The position numbers and the translations under genes are program-made. The notes beneath the pieces are model-generated. The model searched no databases. It saw only the letters and a list, made by a program, of their open reading frames with translations, and was not told the origin of the DNA. From an uncultured Verrucomicrobiota bacterium (GTDB lineage Bacteria; Verrucomicrobiota; Verrucomicrobiia; Opitutales; Seribacteraceae), in assembly GCA_902569115.1 (NCBI GenBank), contig CACFTI010000008.1:1-64000 (forward strand): a DNA stretch of 64,000 nucleotides, written 5' to 3'. Shown piece after piece: positions 56,510 through 64,000 of this stretch (position 1 is the first letter of the stretch; each line of letters opens with the position of its first letter).

Positions 56510-57589
56510 TTAAATAAACCTTGGAAGGATTTCGTCCATCTGCTTTAGCAAATATTCGATCGATTCTGGACTTTCATTTCCCATGTTTGAAATACGAAAA
56601 GTTTGTCCTTTGATTTTTCCATAACCACCATCAATTGATAATTTCTTTTCAACTCGAAGGGTTTTAACAAAATTGGCAACATCCATATTCAGATTGTTTT
56701 TTACGCATGTCAGAGATTTGGATGCGAATTGCTTTTCAGGAAGAAGCTCAAACCCGTTCTTTCCTACCCACTGGTGGACAATTTGATTAAGTTTTCCATG
56801 CCGGTCATGTCTTTGCCCAATTCCTTCCTCAAAAATTTTCTCCAATGTGTAGAGTAAACCATGTATTAGGGGAATTACAGGAGTGCTTGGAGTCATCCCC
56901 TTTTCATGATTTTTGAGAAATTCGATGAAGTCGAAATAATATCCTCTTCCATCTATCGTTTTAGCTCGGTCAAAAGCTCTTTGGGAAACGGAAAACAAAG
57001 CTAATCCCGGCGGCAAAGCCAGAGCTTTTTGTGATCCAGTAAGGATGACATCAATGCCCCATTTGTCTTTAGGGATTGGCACAACCGAAAAGGAACTAAC
57101 GGTATCAATGACGGATATCACATCCGGGTATTTAGCTAAAACCTGCATGATTTCTTCCAAGGGATTCATCATTCCACAGGATGTCTCGTTATGGACCAGT
57201 GTAACCAGATCATACTCCCCAGTGGCGAGTTTCTGATCCAACTCTACTGGGTCGATGTGAGAACCCCACTCAACGGAATAGGGGTCGGCTTCTTTACCAC
57301 ATCTCTTTGCTACATCCAGCCATTTGTCTGAAAAGGCCCCGCACATGCAGCACAATACTTTTTTTTCGCTCAAATTGCGGACGGCTCCTTCCATTACACC
57401 CCAGGCACTCGAAGTGGAGAGAAAAACTGGGTCCTCTGTCATGAATAATTCTTGTAGCAGAGGTTGACACTTTTGGTAAAGATCCACGAAATCTGTACTT
57501 CTATGTCCCATCACAGGGGTTGTAAGAGCGTTGTACGCTCCTTCGCTGACATTAACCGGACCTGGTATATGTAGTTTGTAGTCTATCAT
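56510..57589 (-). CDS. PLP-dependent class V aminotransferase (alanine-glyoxylate/serine type)
   Basis: 359 residues. LHIPGPVNVSEGAYNALTTP, VMGHRSTDFVDLYQ, VFLSTSSAWGVMEGAVRNL, LVHNETSCGMMNPLEEI, SVIDTVSSF and the PLP lysine in LTGSQKALALPPGLAL define the alanine:glyoxylate/serine:pyruvate subgroup of fold type I. It probably transfers an amino group from alanine or serine to glyoxylate or a similar 2-oxo acid. Its start overlaps the panD stop by 4 bp (ATGA), so the two are translationally coupled; PanD uses aspartate, which may only reflect gene packing. Confidence 0.85.
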   Translation of the reverse strand: MIDYKLHIPGPVNVSEGAYNALTTPVMGHRSTDFVDLYQKCQPLLQELFMTEDPVFLSTSSAWGVMEGAVRNLSEKKVLCCMCGAFSDKWLDVAKRCGKEADPYSVEWGSHIDPVELDQKLATGEYDLVTLVHNETSCGMMNPLEEIMQVLAKYPDVISVIDTVSSFSVVPIPKDKWGIDVILTGSQKALALPPGLALFSVSQRAFDRAKTIDGRGYYFDFIEFLKNHEKGMTPSTPVIPLIHGLLYTLEKIFEEGIGQRHDRHGKLNQIVHQWVGKNGFELLPEKQFASKSLTCVKNNLNMDVANFVKTLRVEKKLSIDGGYGKIKGQTFRISNMGNESPESIEYLLKQMDEILPRFI

Positions 57590-57954
57590 TGCGGAGATTT
57601 GATGATTTCGTGGTTTAAATTACTATTACTTACTAGGACAAGCCGGGGTTCCCAAACTGCAGCCTCTTCGGGATTTAGGTTAATAAAAGTCATAATAACC
57701 AGGAGATCACCTGCTTTTCCTTTGTGGGCTGCGGCACCATTAAGTCCAATTTCGCCGCTTCCATGATCTGCAGGGATGCAGTAAGTTTCAAATCTTTCAC
57801 CATTTGTAATATTTCCAACAAGAATTTTTTCGTGATGCAAAATACCAGCCGCTTCCATTAAATTTTGGTCAATTGATAAACTCCCAGAGTAATCTGGTCT
57901 CGCGGAAGTAACCGAAGCTTGGTGTAACTTGGATTTTAACAAGGATATCTGCAT
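57586..57954 (-). CDS. panD: Aspartate 1-decarboxylase
   Basis: 122 residues, matching the PanD proenzyme length. The self-cleavage site Gly24-Ser25 is in YSGSLSID, and ITNGERFETYCIPADHGSGE and NGAAAHKGKAGDLLVIMTF are hallmark motifs. It makes beta-alanine for pantothenate/CoA synthesis, after maturing to a pyruvoyl enzyme. panB and panC are not in the window. Overlaps the aminotransferase gene downstream by ATGA. Confidence 0.93.
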   Translation of the reverse strand: MQISLLKSKLHQASVTSARPDYSGSLSIDQNLMEAAGILHHEKILVGNITNGERFETYCIPADHGSGEIGLNGAAAHKGKAGDLLVIMTFINLNPEEAAVWEPRLVLVSNSNLNHEIIKSPQ

Positions 57955-58057
57955 GGAATATATTTAGTGTAATTTTTAGATTTCGCGAATATGATCAAAG
58001 CTTTGTACTTGGAAACTAGTTGAAAGAGAAGACAAATTCATTACTAGGTAATGAGTC

Positions 58058-59248
58058 GTGTCTCAAAACAAAAGTTGGTTAAAAGAAAAGTGGAGTGATT
58101 TCGAGTCTTTCGTAGAAGGTGTTTTATATGATCGCGACTTGTCCGTTTCTGCCCGTCTTTTCGGATTATTCTTAAAACCATTTTCTGTTCTCTTTTCATG
58201 CATAGTACGAATCCGTTTATTTTTATATTCTAATCGTATAGTTTTTCGTGATAAACCACTTGATTGTCTTGTTGTCGTAGTTGGGAATTTAACAGTAGGT
58301 GGTACTGGGAAAACTCCAGTAGTGGAAAGATTTGCGAAAGAGTTGTTAGCTAAGAATCGCAAGGTCGCGATTTTGAGTAGAGGCTATAAAAGTAAGAAAG
58401 AAACTGTTACACCTAACCCGGGTAATTGGTTTGGTTTAAAAGATAATCAAGCTCCGAAATTGGTGAGTAATGGAAAGGAGGTTTTTTTGAATGCTGAAGA
58501 AGCTGGTGACGAAGCTTACATGCTTGCCTGCAATTTACCCGGGGTAATTGTCATCACAGATAAGAATAGGGTAAAAGCCGGCAGATATGCTATTGAGGAA
58601 TTTGGAGTAGATACAGTTATTTTAGATGATGGTTTTCAATATCTCCATTTAAAGGGGCAATTAAATCTTCTGTTAGTAGATCAGACCAATCCGTTTGGTA
58701 ATAGATGCCTTCTTCCTCGTGGAATATTGCGCGAGCCTGTTAGGCATCTGAAAAGGGCATCATATGTTTTTTTTACAAAATCAGAAATAGAGCCTAATTT
58801 AGAATTACTTCAGACTGTACGAAAATACAATAATCACGCTGAAATCATACGCTGTGTGCATAAACCTCGATATTTTCGCGAGGTAAACGGGGAGACAAAA
58901 AAGAATTTGAGCTTTCTCCACGAATTATATGTTGGAGTTTTTTGTGGAATTGCGTCCCCACGTGGATTCGAAGATTTAATTGGTAGAATGGCAGGTGAAA
59001 TTAGGTTTAAGCAGAGATTTTTAGACCACCATAAATATACTGAAGAAGAATTAGACAAAATTTTCCAACATGCCAAAAACTCTGGTGCTGATGTAATAGT
59101 CACGACCGAAAAGGATGCGGTTCGTATTCCTGAAAATTATAAACCAGTTATTCCTTTATTTTTCGTAAGAATGGAGATCGAAATAGTAGAAGGCTTTGAG
59201 GATTTTGAAGAAGCCGTGGCAGATCTTTGCAGCCTCGAGAAATATTAA
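58058..59248 (+). CDS. lpxK: Tetraacyldisaccharide 4'-kinase
   Basis: 396 residues from GTG 58058; the nearby ATG at 58051 is in another frame. The P-loop is [46 protein letters not shown] and [12 protein letters not shown] follow, all typical of LpxK. The final [11 protein letters not shown] is also a family motif. It phosphorylates the 4' position of the lipid A disaccharide at the inner membrane, consistent with lptB and the LptC/A-like gene. The stop codon overlaps the hemE stop on the other strand. Confidence 0.94.
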   Translation: MSQNKSWLKEKWSDFESFVEGVLYDRDLSVSARLFGLFLKPFSVLFSCIVRIRLFLYSNRIVFRDKPLDCLVVVVGNLTVGGTGKTPVVERFAKELLAKNRKVAILSRGYKSKKETVTPNPGNWFGLKDNQAPKLVSNGKEVFLNAEEAGDEAYMLACNLPGVIVITDKNRVKAGRYAIEEFGVDTVILDDGFQYLHLKGQLNLLLVDQTNPFGNRCLLPRGILREPVRHLKRASYVFFTKSEIEPNLELLQTVRKYNNHAEIIRCVHKPRYFREVNGETKKNLSFLHELYVGVFCGIASPRGFEDLIGRMAGEIRFKQRFLDHHKYTEEELDKIFQHAKNSGADVIVTTEKDAVRIPENYKPVIPLFFVRMEIEIVEGFEDFEEAVADLCSLEKY

Positions 59249-60282
59249 TTTTTCGTTGATTGATGTTCCAATACAGTTTGGACAAGTGCTTCCATACATT
59301 CAATTTTAGCTTGGGGTCTAATTCCATGACCAAGATTTAATATGTGAGACTTATCTTCGTTCATAGATATGAGAAATTCTTTTGTTCTTTCTTGAACTGT
59401 TTTAAAATCAGTTTCGATTAATTCTGGAGGTAGATTACCCTGAAGCAAATAATTTGAGGGAAGTCGTTTACGCAATGATGGTAAATCCACTTCCTGGCTT
59501 ACGCTTAAACCATGAGCATTAGATTGCCTAAGTGCATCAATCCTTTCGGGCTCAGACTTTGAATAAAGGATGATGGGTACATCTAATTTAACATTTTCAA
59601 CGATTTGATTAATCCACTTTATTGACCAATCCCAAGCATGTTCAGGTGGGCACAAGTTTTGCCAAGAGTCAAAGATTTGTACTGCATCGACCCCGCAATC
59701 TGCCTGCATTTTCAAATATTCACTGATGGCTAAGGTAAGCTTTTCCATCAGTCGATTAAAAGTAGAAGGGTTATTTTTTGCCCAGTTTACTGCACGCGGG
59801 AATCCATTTACGGACTCTCCTTGGATCATGTAGCAAGCCAATGTCCATGGTGAACCAGCAAAGCCGAGTAATGCTTTTTTATTTCCCAGAGATTGCCTTA
59901 AAAGCTTTAACGAATCCTCTACATAAGAAAGATTTTGACAAATTTCGGAAACTTCTAGTTTGCTGACGCAATTTTCAGAATTTAGGGCATGAGACATTAT
60001 AATTCCACCTCCATCTCTAAAATTGTATTTTTGTCCCATTGCTTCAGGTATAACAAGGATGTCGCAAAACAATATTGCCGCATCAAGCGGAAACCTTTCA
60101 AGAGGTTGTAAGGTCACCTTGCAGGATAAATCTGGTGTCTTTACCATTTTAAGAAAACCATATTGTTCTTTAAGTTTTCTGTATTCAGGAAGATACCTGC
60201 CGGCCTGACGCATTACCCAAAGTGGAGGGCGGCCTTGATTTTTCCCATGAACCGCGGCAAGAAACTTTTCCCTGGAATTCAT
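59245..60282 (-). CDS. hemE: Uroporphyrinogen decarboxylase
   Basis: 345 residues. The signature RPPLWVMRQAGRYLPEYR is near the N-terminus, and ILFCDILVIPEAMGQ, GFAGSPWTLACYMIQGE, VQIFDSWQNLC, LSVSQEVDLP and GHGIRPQ follow. It removes four acetate carboxyls of uroporphyrinogen III to give coproporphyrinogen III. The start overlaps the hemF stop by 4 bp, so hemF-hemE are coupled; hemL at 27849 supplies the early precursor. Confidence 0.96.
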   Translation of the reverse strand: MNSREKFLAAVHGKNQGRPPLWVMRQAGRYLPEYRKLKEQYGFLKMVKTPDLSCKVTLQPLERFPLDAAILFCDILVIPEAMGQKYNFRDGGGIIMSHALNSENCVSKLEVSEICQNLSYVEDSLKLLRQSLGNKKALLGFAGSPWTLACYMIQGESVNGFPRAVNWAKNNPSTFNRLMEKLTLAISEYLKMQADCGVDAVQIFDSWQNLCPPEHAWDWSIKWINQIVENVKLDVPIILYSKSEPERIDALRQSNAHGLSVSQEVDLPSLRKRLPSNYLLQGNLPPELIETDFKTVQERTKEFLISMNEDKSHILNLGHGIRPQAKIECMEALVQTVLEHQSTKN

Positions 60283-61190
60283 TCTTTTATTTCCAACCAG
60301 TTTCTAGGTTGAAGGAAATTCTTGTATAGTTCTTCTTCTTTTGAGTCATCCTGAGGAACCCAATCATAAGTCCAATTTGCGGTAGGAGGCATCGACATGA
60401 GAATCGATTCGGTACGTCCTCCGGATTGAAGGCCGAAGTGAGTTCCTCGGTCGTGAACAAGATTAAATTCCACATATCTACCTCTTCGGTAGTTTTGAAA
60501 CTTTTTCTCATTTTCCCCAAAGGAAAGCTCTTTTCTTTTCATGAAAATATTAAAATAGGATTTTGTAAAAGTTTGCATAACTTTTTTACAAAAATCTAGT
60601 GAGGTTGAAAAATCTTTTAAAATTAAATCATCGAAGAAAATACCGCCCACTCCACGAGTTTCATCGCGGTGGGAAAGATAAAAGTATTCATCGCAATTTT
60701 TCTTGAATTTAGAGTAGAGGCCTTCTTTAAATGAGTCACATAGCTCTTTTGCCTGCTGATGCCAAAATATTACATCTTCTAAAATCGGATAATAAGGAGT
60801 TAAATCAAAGCCACCACCAAACCACCAAATATTTTTTTCGTTTTGGGTTTTTGCATTGAAAAATCTTACATTGGCGTGAGATGTCGGTACATGAGGATTA
60901 TTCGGGTGAAAAACAATAGAAATACCCATTGCTCTAAAGCTAGCTCCTGTAAGTTCGGGCCGGTTATTTAAAGCTGTAGGAGGCAGATTTTCTCCAGTTA
61001 CATCTGAAAAGTTTATACCACCTTTTTCAAGAAAGGACCCCTGCTCAAATGCACAGGTTTTACCACCACCACCTTCTTTTCTTTGCCACTCATCAGAGTT
61101 TTCTATAACGAGGGGATCTAATTTCTTGAGTTCTGCGATTATGTTTTCTTGAATATCAAGAAAGTCAGAATGAACTTCGGATGCATTCAT
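60279..61190 (-). CDS. hemF: Coproporphyrinogen III oxidase, aerobic
   Basis: 303 residues. WQRKEGGGGKTCAFEQGSF, HPNNPHVPTSHANVRFF, WWFGGGFDLTPYYP, HRDETRGVGGIFFDDL, and the signature FNLVHDRGTHFGLQSGGRTE identify the oxygen-dependent enzyme. It oxidatively decarboxylates coproporphyrinogen III to protoporphyrinogen IX, so the organism can use oxygen. First gene of hemF-hemE. Confidence 0.96.
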   Translation of the reverse strand: MNASEVHSDFLDIQENIIAELKKLDPLVIENSDEWQRKEGGGGKTCAFEQGSFLEKGGINFSDVTGENLPPTALNNRPELTGASFRAMGISIVFHPNNPHVPTSHANVRFFNAKTQNEKNIWWFGGGFDLTPYYPILEDVIFWHQQAKELCDSFKEGLYSKFKKNCDEYFYLSHRDETRGVGGIFFDDLILKDFSTSLDFCKKVMQTFTKSYFNIFMKRKELSFGENEKKFQNYRRGRYVEFNLVHDRGTHFGLQSGGRTESILMSMPPTANWTYDWVPQDDSKEEELYKNFLQPRNWLEIKE

Positions 61191-61250
61191 TCTTGAATGA
61201 AAATGTGAATTTTTCGGTAACTCCGCGAAAGTAGTTTGGATTTCTATATC

Positions 61251-62348
61251 CTAGGTCGTTGAAAGAGCTTCAATTGCTTCATCCAAACTACTTAAAACCT
61301 GCCATTCTTCACAACCATCCAGATTATTCCACATTTCGGCATCATCCCCTTTAGCAATAATGGCACCTTGCATTGGCAGGCTAAGATCCTCAATTTTCTC
61401 GGCAAATTCGCCAACTACTTCAATGGCTTCTTCTTCAATTTCGTCAAGGGAGGAGACATCAATAATCAACTTGCCGATACCTTCATTAATGGTGTTTTTA
61501 ATCCGCTCGTCCATGTTATCTTTGATGTCTGTGATAACGAAGTTGGTGAGTTCACTTGGAACCTTGAATAGTAAGTAATCTTTCTCAAAAGAAAAATATC
61601 GAGCAGATGAATCAAGGTTCATCACCTTGTATAATGTGGCTTCGGTTTTTGTGGAATCAAAGGGTTTCTCTATGCATTCTGAGAATCCAGCATTGAGTGC
61701 TTTTTTAAGAGATGATTCATCCCCTTTAACTATCATTCCAATTACCGGGGTGCTGACTACTTTATGCGTGGTTTTAAGCTTCCTTCGCAGGTCTATTGCC
61801 ATGTCATTTGGTAAAGCCATGCTGATGAGTATCGCGTTGAAAGATGATTCATTGCAGGCTCGGAGGGCGGACATATCGTCAGCTGCACTTTTTACCACCC
61901 AATTACTCTTGGCACAAATATCTGAAATTTGAGTTATGATATTGGGCTTATCATCAACAACTAATATTTCAATCCCGTGTGAAGTTTCAACATGGGTTTC
62001 TTTGGTGGCAACCTCTTTAGATGCAATCCGGTTCATCCGATAAAGTCTTCGTCCAAGAGTTTTTATAAGTTTAACTGCGACCTTAGGATTCTTTGTTACG
62101 ATGTCCGATATATTTTCCTCCACATGTCGAACTTTTGCCAATGTTTTGGCACGGATGTCCGCATCACGTTTCAAACCAAGAATTTCGCTAAGTTCACCAA
62201 AGATTGATCCTTTCGTATCAATTTCACTCAAGACTTTTTCATCCCGAATGACTTCAAGGGTTCCCTCTTCTAGGATACAAAAGCCTTTGCCCAATTGTCC
62301 TGCATTTAGGACTGTTTCGCCGGGTTGATATTCTTGAAGCTTAATCAT
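61251..62348 (-). CDS. Cyclic-nucleotide-binding / pseudo-receiver / STAS-like signalling protein
   Basis: 365 residues in three parts. Residues 1-110 form a cyclic-nucleotide-binding-type domain (GKGFCILEEGTLEVIRDEKV, GSIFGELSEILG). Residues ~126-240 form a response-regulator receiver fold (ILVVDDKPNIITQ, ISMALPNDM, IEKPF): the acidic pair D132/D133 and K228 remain, but the phospho-acceptor aspartate is Ser176 and the conserved Thr is Ile206, so it is a pseudo-receiver. Residues ~255-365 are STAS-like (LIIDVSSLDEIEEEAIEVVG). It probably senses a ligand and passes the signal by protein contact. No DNA-binding domain and no kinase nearby. Confidence 0.8.
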   Translation of the reverse strand: MIKLQEYQPGETVLNAGQLGKGFCILEEGTLEVIRDEKVLSEIDTKGSIFGELSEILGLKRDADIRAKTLAKVRHVEENISDIVTKNPKVAVKLIKTLGRRLYRMNRIASKEVATKETHVETSHGIEILVVDDKPNIITQISDICAKSNWVVKSAADDMSALRACNESSFNAILISMALPNDMAIDLRRKLKTTHKVVSTPVIGMIVKGDESSLKKALNAGFSECIEKPFDSTKTEATLYKVMNLDSSARYFSFEKDYLLFKVPSELTNFVITDIKDNMDERIKNTINEGIGKLIIDVSSLDEIEEEAIEVVGEFAEKIEDLSLPMQGAIIAKGDDAEMWNNLDGCEEWQVLSSLDEAIEALSTT

Positions 62349-62478
62349 AATAATGTGATTGGGATTGAAATATTTATTAGTAAGGGTTTTATTTCATTAT
62401 TTCACTTTATTAAATTTCGCAAAACTTATTTTCGAGTCTTTATTTTGATTATTACTCCTGTTTTTTTGATTAAATATA

Positions 62479-63876
62479 ATGGGTGAGGTTTATTATGACT
62501 TTGTTGTCATCGGTGGAGGCAGTGCGGGATACGCTGCCGCAAGAACCTTCCACGACGATGGTTTCAAAGTCGCTGTAGTAGATGGTGGCAAGGAACTTTC
62601 AGGACTCTGTATTTTACAGGGGTGCATGCCATCCAAAACCTTAATTTATTCGGCTGAAGTTTTTCACCTTGCCAGGCAGGGAAGTATTTTCGGATTTAAG
62701 AACTTTGACCCAAAGGCAGATATGGTCGGGATGCAAAAGAGGAAAAAGGAAATTATTGCTGAATTCGCCAACTATCGAAAAGGGCAATTAGAGGATGGTA
62801 GGTTTTCTCTTTTTCGATCAAAAGCTAAATTTTTTGATAAAAATACCATCAAGCTTGATGATGGTTCTACTCTTAAGGCAGATAAAATCCTTATTTCGAC
62901 TGGTTCCAAGATTAGTATGCCTCCCGTGCCAGGTTTGAATCGTGTATCATTGAAAACGAGTGATGATGTCCTGGATCTTTCAGAAGTGCCGGAGGAGGTC
63001 ATTGTTCTTGGTGGAGGAATTGTTGCTTGTGAGCTAGCTCAGTTTTTGAGCCGTGTGGGTGCTCGAGTGACGATACTTCAGCGAAGTGATCATATTTTGA
63101 AAGAATTTCCCCAAGTAGCCTCAACTTGTATTCATGAAAAATTTACTGAAGAGGGGATTACGGTGAAAACTGGAGTGTCAATTGAAAACTTAGATCAAGT
63201 CGATGAAGAAACTATCCGGGTTGATTATTTACATGATGGAGAAAAGAACTCCCAGAAGACCAAATTCCTGTTTCATGCCCTGGGTAGAAGTCCAGCGGTA
63301 GATAATCTTAACCTGGAAGGCATTGGGGTGGAGTTGGCGAAATCCGGTCATATTGAAACGAATCCGTTTCAACAAACATCCTTACCTCACATTTATGCAG
63401 CAGGAGATTGTGCCGGTCCCCACGAAATTGTACATGTTGCCATAAGGCAGGGTGAAACCGCAGCTATGCATGCTCTCGGACAAAAGCCCGAGCCGTTATG
63501 TTATGATCATTTGCTCGGGGTTGTGTTTACTGATCCACAGGTTGCCACGGTCGGATTATTACCTGAAGAATTGGATATAAGAGGAATTGAATATTTATCC
63601 GCCGATTATCCTTTTGATGATCACGGTAAGTCGATTCTTATGGAAGCGAAGCATGGATATGTCGCCGTTCATGCGGACAAGACTACAGGGGTTGTTTTAG
63701 GTGCTGAATGTGTGGGAAAAGACGCGGGTGAACTTATTCATACCCTTTCCATTGCAGTTTCATTGAAAGCAACTGTTCATCAATTGGCAAAAGCTGACTG
63801 GTATCATCCGACACTTTCCGAAATCTGGACCTATCCTATTGAAGACTTGGCTGAGCTTATTTCCTCTACAGCCTAA
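62479..63876 (+). CDS. FAD-dependent pyridine nucleotide-disulfide oxidoreductase (dihydrolipoamide dehydrogenase-like)
   Basis: 465 residues. FAD motif VIGGGSAGYAAARTFHDD, redox pair in LCILQGCMPSKTL (Cys-x4-Cys), NAD(P)-binding VLGGGIVACELAQFLSRVGA, FAD motif HIYAAGDCAGP and the C-terminal catalytic His-Glu in WYHPTLSEIW. These match dihydrolipoamide dehydrogenase and mercuric-reductase-type enzymes; the complex partners (E1, E2) are not in the window, so the substrate is not fixed and it may be a stand-alone disulfide reductase. It overlaps the end of a minus-strand gene by two bases. Confidence 0.88.
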   Translation: MGEVYYDFVVIGGGSAGYAAARTFHDDGFKVAVVDGGKELSGLCILQGCMPSKTLIYSAEVFHLARQGSIFGFKNFDPKADMVGMQKRKKEIIAEFANYRKGQLEDGRFSLFRSKAKFFDKNTIKLDDGSTLKADKILISTGSKISMPPVPGLNRVSLKTSDDVLDLSEVPEEVIVLGGGIVACELAQFLSRVGARVTILQRSDHILKEFPQVASTCIHEKFTEEGITVKTGVSIENLDQVDEETIRVDYLHDGEKNSQKTKFLFHALGRSPAVDNLNLEGIGVELAKSGHIETNPFQQTSLPHIYAAGDCAGPHEIVHVAIRQGETAAMHALGQKPEPLCYDHLLGVVFTDPQVATVGLLPEELDIRGIEYLSADYPFDDHGKSILMEAKHGYVAVHADKTTGVVLGAECVGKDAGELIHTLSIAVSLKATVHQLAKADWYHPTLSEIWTYPIEDLAELISSTA

Positions 63877-64000
63877 AAGAAATAGAAAAGCATGAAGATG
63901 GCACTTCCTGCCAGTCCACCTGCCCAAAAGCGATCCTCTCGGTAAACAGAGATACCCGCTTGTTTTGCTTTTCGTGAAGCGGATACATAAAAGCAACCAA
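63873..64000 (-). CDS. C-terminal end of a membrane protein, start beyond window
   Basis: An open frame enters from the right edge and stops at TAG 63875-63873. The visible 42 residues (ending SASRKAKQAGISVYRED then FWAGGLAGSAIFMLFYFF) consist of a polar segment followed by a C-terminal hydrophobic helix, suggesting a small membrane protein. The frame overlaps the stop of the flavoprotein gene. Too short to identify; other frames here are less protein-like. Confidence 0.35.
   Translation of the reverse strand, partial: GCFYVSASRKAKQAGISVYREDRFWAGGLAGSAIFMLFYFF

Noticed and set aside
63760..63996. 78-residue minus-strand frame at the right edge
   Set aside because: It overlaps the conserved C-terminus of the flavoprotein in antisense; the frame ending at 63873 with a C-terminal hydrophobic helix is more protein-like.

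Overview
The window looks like chromosomal DNA of a Gram-negative, probably marine, member of the Verrucomicrobiota (Opitutae/Puniceicoccaceae-like); this assignment is inference. Supporting signs are lipid A and LPS-export genes (lpxK, lptB, an LptC/LptA-like protein), an outer-membrane beta-barrel candidate, several secreted PQQ-propeller, glycine-rich and beta-helix proteins, a DUF4432-type epimerase, a caspase-like secreted peptidase, weak Shine-Dalgarno signals, and a tryptophan-rich C-terminal domain. No tRNA, rRNA, CRISPR array, insertion sequence or prophage was recognised. Most of the window is ordinary core genome with small accessory patches.

Layout. 1-5045 (minus): the 5' part of a secreted glycine-rich protein made of tandem 302-residue repeats, a secreted PQQ-like propeller, a DUF4432 epimerase-like protein and an AroE-like dehydrogenase. 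5105-9753 (plus): a complete sugar ABC importer (lipoprotein, IclR regulator, double ATPase, permease with an extra extracytoplasmic domain). Together these look like a carbohydrate-uptake and modification locus. 9763-11382 (minus): a DEDDy exonuclease and an MBL-fold hydrolase. 11471-18444 (plus): PilT-like ATPase, MsrB, LptC/A-like protein, LptB, HPr kinase, a 414-bp AT-rich gap with a DnaA box, DnaA, and an acidic unknown protein. 18463-33886: accessory patches (caspase-like peptidase, TauD-type dioxygenase, 1348-residue metalloprotease/beta-helix protein, esterase, unknown secreted protein, beta-barrel, Dabb lipoprotein, intradiol dioxygenase) around hemL, nadE and maf.

33945-43120 (minus): PAS-GGDEF protein, ilvB, a SNF2 helicase coupled to alaS, and leuB. 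43322-52798 (plus): nusA-infB-rbfA, dnaK, groES-groEL with a strong terminator, and a second PQQ propeller. infB is split by a -1 frameshift at a run of seven C. 52805-64000: lipA, an FmdB-like protein without cysteines, topB, an aminotransferase overlapping panD, lpxK, hemE-hemF, a cyclic-nucleotide/pseudo-receiver/STAS-like protein, a dihydrolipoamide-dehydrogenase-like flavoprotein, and the end of a membrane protein.

The best leads for new biology are the infB C-tract, the permease with an inserted domain, the caspase-like EF-hand peptidase, the giant metalloprotease with its W-rich C-terminus, the triple-domain pseudo-receiver, and the AroE-like enzyme with a changed substrate motif next to a sugar transporter.
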